Below are positions 14,589-15,220 of a stretch of 15,220 nucleotides of DNA, piece after piece. The notes under the pieces were generated by a model, which was given only the letters and a program-made list of their open reading frames with translations, was not told the origin of the DNA and did not search any database. Within the stretch, counting starts at the first letter, position 1; each line of letters starts with the position of its first letter. Position numbers and translations under genes: made by a program. This DNA is from an uncultured Bacilli bacterium (GTDB taxonomy: Bacteria > Bacillota_I > Bacilli_A > RF39 > UBA660), in assembly GCA_910587535.1 (NCBI GenBank), contig CAJUKM010000016.1, forward strand, positions 12,822 to 28,041. Direction: 5' to 3'.

Positions 14589-14589
14589 A

Positions 14590-14606
14590 CCCTTATAAAT
14601 AAAGGG
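14590..14606 (+). other. Short hairpin after rlmD
   Basis: CCCTT (14590-14594) and AAGGG (14602-14606) could form a 5-bp stem with a 7-base loop directly after the rlmD stop. No T run follows, so it is not a convincing terminator. Confidence 0.25.
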
Positions 14607-14636
14607 AAAATCAACTATTCAGTAGGGGTCAAAAAA

Positions 14637-14663
14637 ATGGTAAAAAAACGGATAAATTATTGA
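14637..14663 (+). CDS. Possible 8-residue peptide or remnant of a truncated gene
   Basis: ATG at 14637 opens the frame MVKKRINY and stops at 14663. AGGGG at 14624-14628 lies 8 bases upstream, a good ribosome-site distance. It may be a leader peptide, the remnant start of a lost gene, or chance. There is no independent support for translation. Confidence 0.15.
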   Translation: MVKKRINY

Positions 14664-14722
14664 TATTTTTACTAATTTTTGAAAAAAATATTGTGGGGTT
14701 GTCTGTGGAGAATATGTTTCTT

Positions 14723-14746
14723 CATACCACCTTAACTGGTATGTGT
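14723..14746 (+). repeat. Second copy of the rlmD-end repeat; also a perfect 7-bp inverted repeat
   Basis: CATACCAC and GTATGTGT are shared with the rlmD 3' end, about 20 of 24 positions matching if one base is gapped. Within this copy CATACCA (14723-14729) and TGGTATG (14737-14743) form a perfect inverted repeat with a 7-base spacer. It overlaps the -35 region of the next gene, so it could also be an operator. Confidence 0.45.
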
Positions 14747-14765
14747 TGTATAGTTATGCTAGAAT
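14732..14765 (+). promoter_or_regulatory. Probable promoter of the edge methyltransferase gene
   Basis: TGCTAGAAT at 14757-14765 is an extended -10, the same form as TGCTATAAT and TGCTAAAAT elsewhere in the window. The -35 is poor: TGGTAT at 14737-14742 with a 17-bp spacer. An alternative is TTAACT (14732-14737) with TATGCT (14755-14760). RNA would start near 14772. Confidence 0.45.
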
Positions 14766-14807
14766 GAAAAAATGGTCAAATAGATGACTAGTAAGGAGAT
14801 TAAAATT

Positions 14808-15220
14808 ATGAGCGATAAAAAATATTGGGATGAAATATATTATAGTAATCTAAAGGAATCAGAAAAAGACTTTTTAAATGATATATGGATGGAAAAATAT
14901 AATGATATTATTTGTAATATAAATAATAAAAATGCTATTGATTTAGGATGTGGTTTAGGTCAAGATTCAATATGGTTATTTGAGCGTGGTTTTAATGTAA
15001 TATCATGTGATTTTTCAGAAAAAGCAACAAATAAGTTTAAAGCAATGTATCCTAATGCTAATATAATGAATTTTGATATTGTTGATGGCTTACCATTTGA
15101 ATCTAATTCAGTAGGATTAATAAATGCTAACTTGTCTATTCATTATTTTGATATGAATAAAACAATGGAAATATTTGATTCTATTTATAAAACTCTTGAA
15201 AGAGGTGGCTTATTTATTGG
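14808..15220 (+). CDS. SAM-dependent class I methyltransferase (3'-truncated by window edge)
   Basis: An open frame from the ATG at 14808 to the window edge, 137 codons with no stop. AAGGAG at 14793-14798 lies 9 bases upstream. The N-terminus (KKYWDEIYYSN) and motif I IDLGCGLGQDSIWLFERGF (about 44-62) with acidic motif II VISCDFS mark a class I Rossmann methyltransferase of the Methyltransf_11/25 or TehB-like group. Motif III is INANLSIHYFD, and TLERGGLFIG is the post-motif strand. The substrate is not evident. Base use differs sharply from the rest: 2 CpG in 413 bases against 16 in 413 bases within rlmD, and no TCGA word. That suggests recent arrival by transfer. It may belong to an element inserted behind rlmD. 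Confidence 0.85.
   Translation, partial: MSDKKYWDEIYYSNLKESEKDFLNDIWMEKYNDIICNINNKNAIDLGCGLGQDSIWLFERGFNVISCDFSEKATNKFKAMYPNANIMNFDIVDGLPFESNSVGLINANLSIHYFDMNKTMEIFDSIYKTLERGGLFI

Noticed and set aside
14590..14606. Terminator for rlmD
   Set aside because: The 5-bp hairpin has no following T run.
14764..14787. Seven-codon leader peptide (MKKWSNR) before the methyltransferase
   Set aside because: Its ATG overlaps the predicted -10 box, so it would not be in the transcript, and no ribosome site precedes it.
1..15220. tRNA, rRNA, CRISPR array or insertion sequence
   Set aside because: I saw no cloverleaf, no regular spaced repeats and no transposase; gaps are too short for rRNA.

Overview
The window comes from a low-GC bacterium. 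Genes use standard stop codons, and TGA ends several full-length genes, so this is not the Mycoplasma code. Shine-Dalgarno sites are clear, and the gene families (CvpA, CmpB-type membrane protein, XRE regulator plus DUF4097 plus ABC-2 exporter, RluB, RlmD) are typical of Bacillota. An uncultured Bacilli, Erysipelotrichia or RF39-like gut lineage is plausible, but I cannot fix the genus. Almost all of the sequence is coding, gaps are short, and no gap exceeds 300 bases.

Layout. (1) 1-192 holds the terminator of an off-window gene and a promoter/operator region. (2) 193-5010 is a same-strand cluster: a membrane-tethered XRE regulator, a membrane-anchored DUF4097 beta-repeat protein, an ABC ATPase and two ABC-2 permeases. 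It is closed by a terminator at 5012-5043 and looks like a self-regulated export or envelope-response module. (3) 5119-8964 is a single very large gene (1281 aa) of unknown function. Its C-terminus has the catalytic signature of a DNA polymerase beta-type nucleotidyltransferase, closest by eye to archaeal (class I) CCA-adding / poly(A)-polymerase-like enzymes. It has its own strong promoter and ends in a terminator shared with the convergent neighbour. (4) 8956-10076 on the minus strand is a two-gene operon: an HD-domain hydrolase and a CmpB-like membrane protein. (5) 10077-10195 is a divergent promoter region with a perfect 10-bp inverted repeat. (6) 10196-11214 is a cvpA-like plus thioredoxin operon. 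(7) 11319-12593 is a secreted, membrane-anchored surface protein with two cadherin-like beta-sandwich repeats. (8) 12668-14588 is an rRNA modification operon (RluB pseudouridine synthase, RlmD/RumA uracil methyltransferase). (9) 14589-15220 is compositionally different DNA. It carries an imperfect copy of the rlmD 3' end and a SAM-dependent methyltransferase gene that runs off the edge.

The most interesting items are the giant nucleotidyltransferase protein, the probable mobile-element boundary at the 3' end of rlmD, and the regulator-DUF4097-ABC cluster. Several promoters match consensus well and place the RNA start only a few bases ahead of the Shine-Dalgarno site. This corrects several apparent longer starts.
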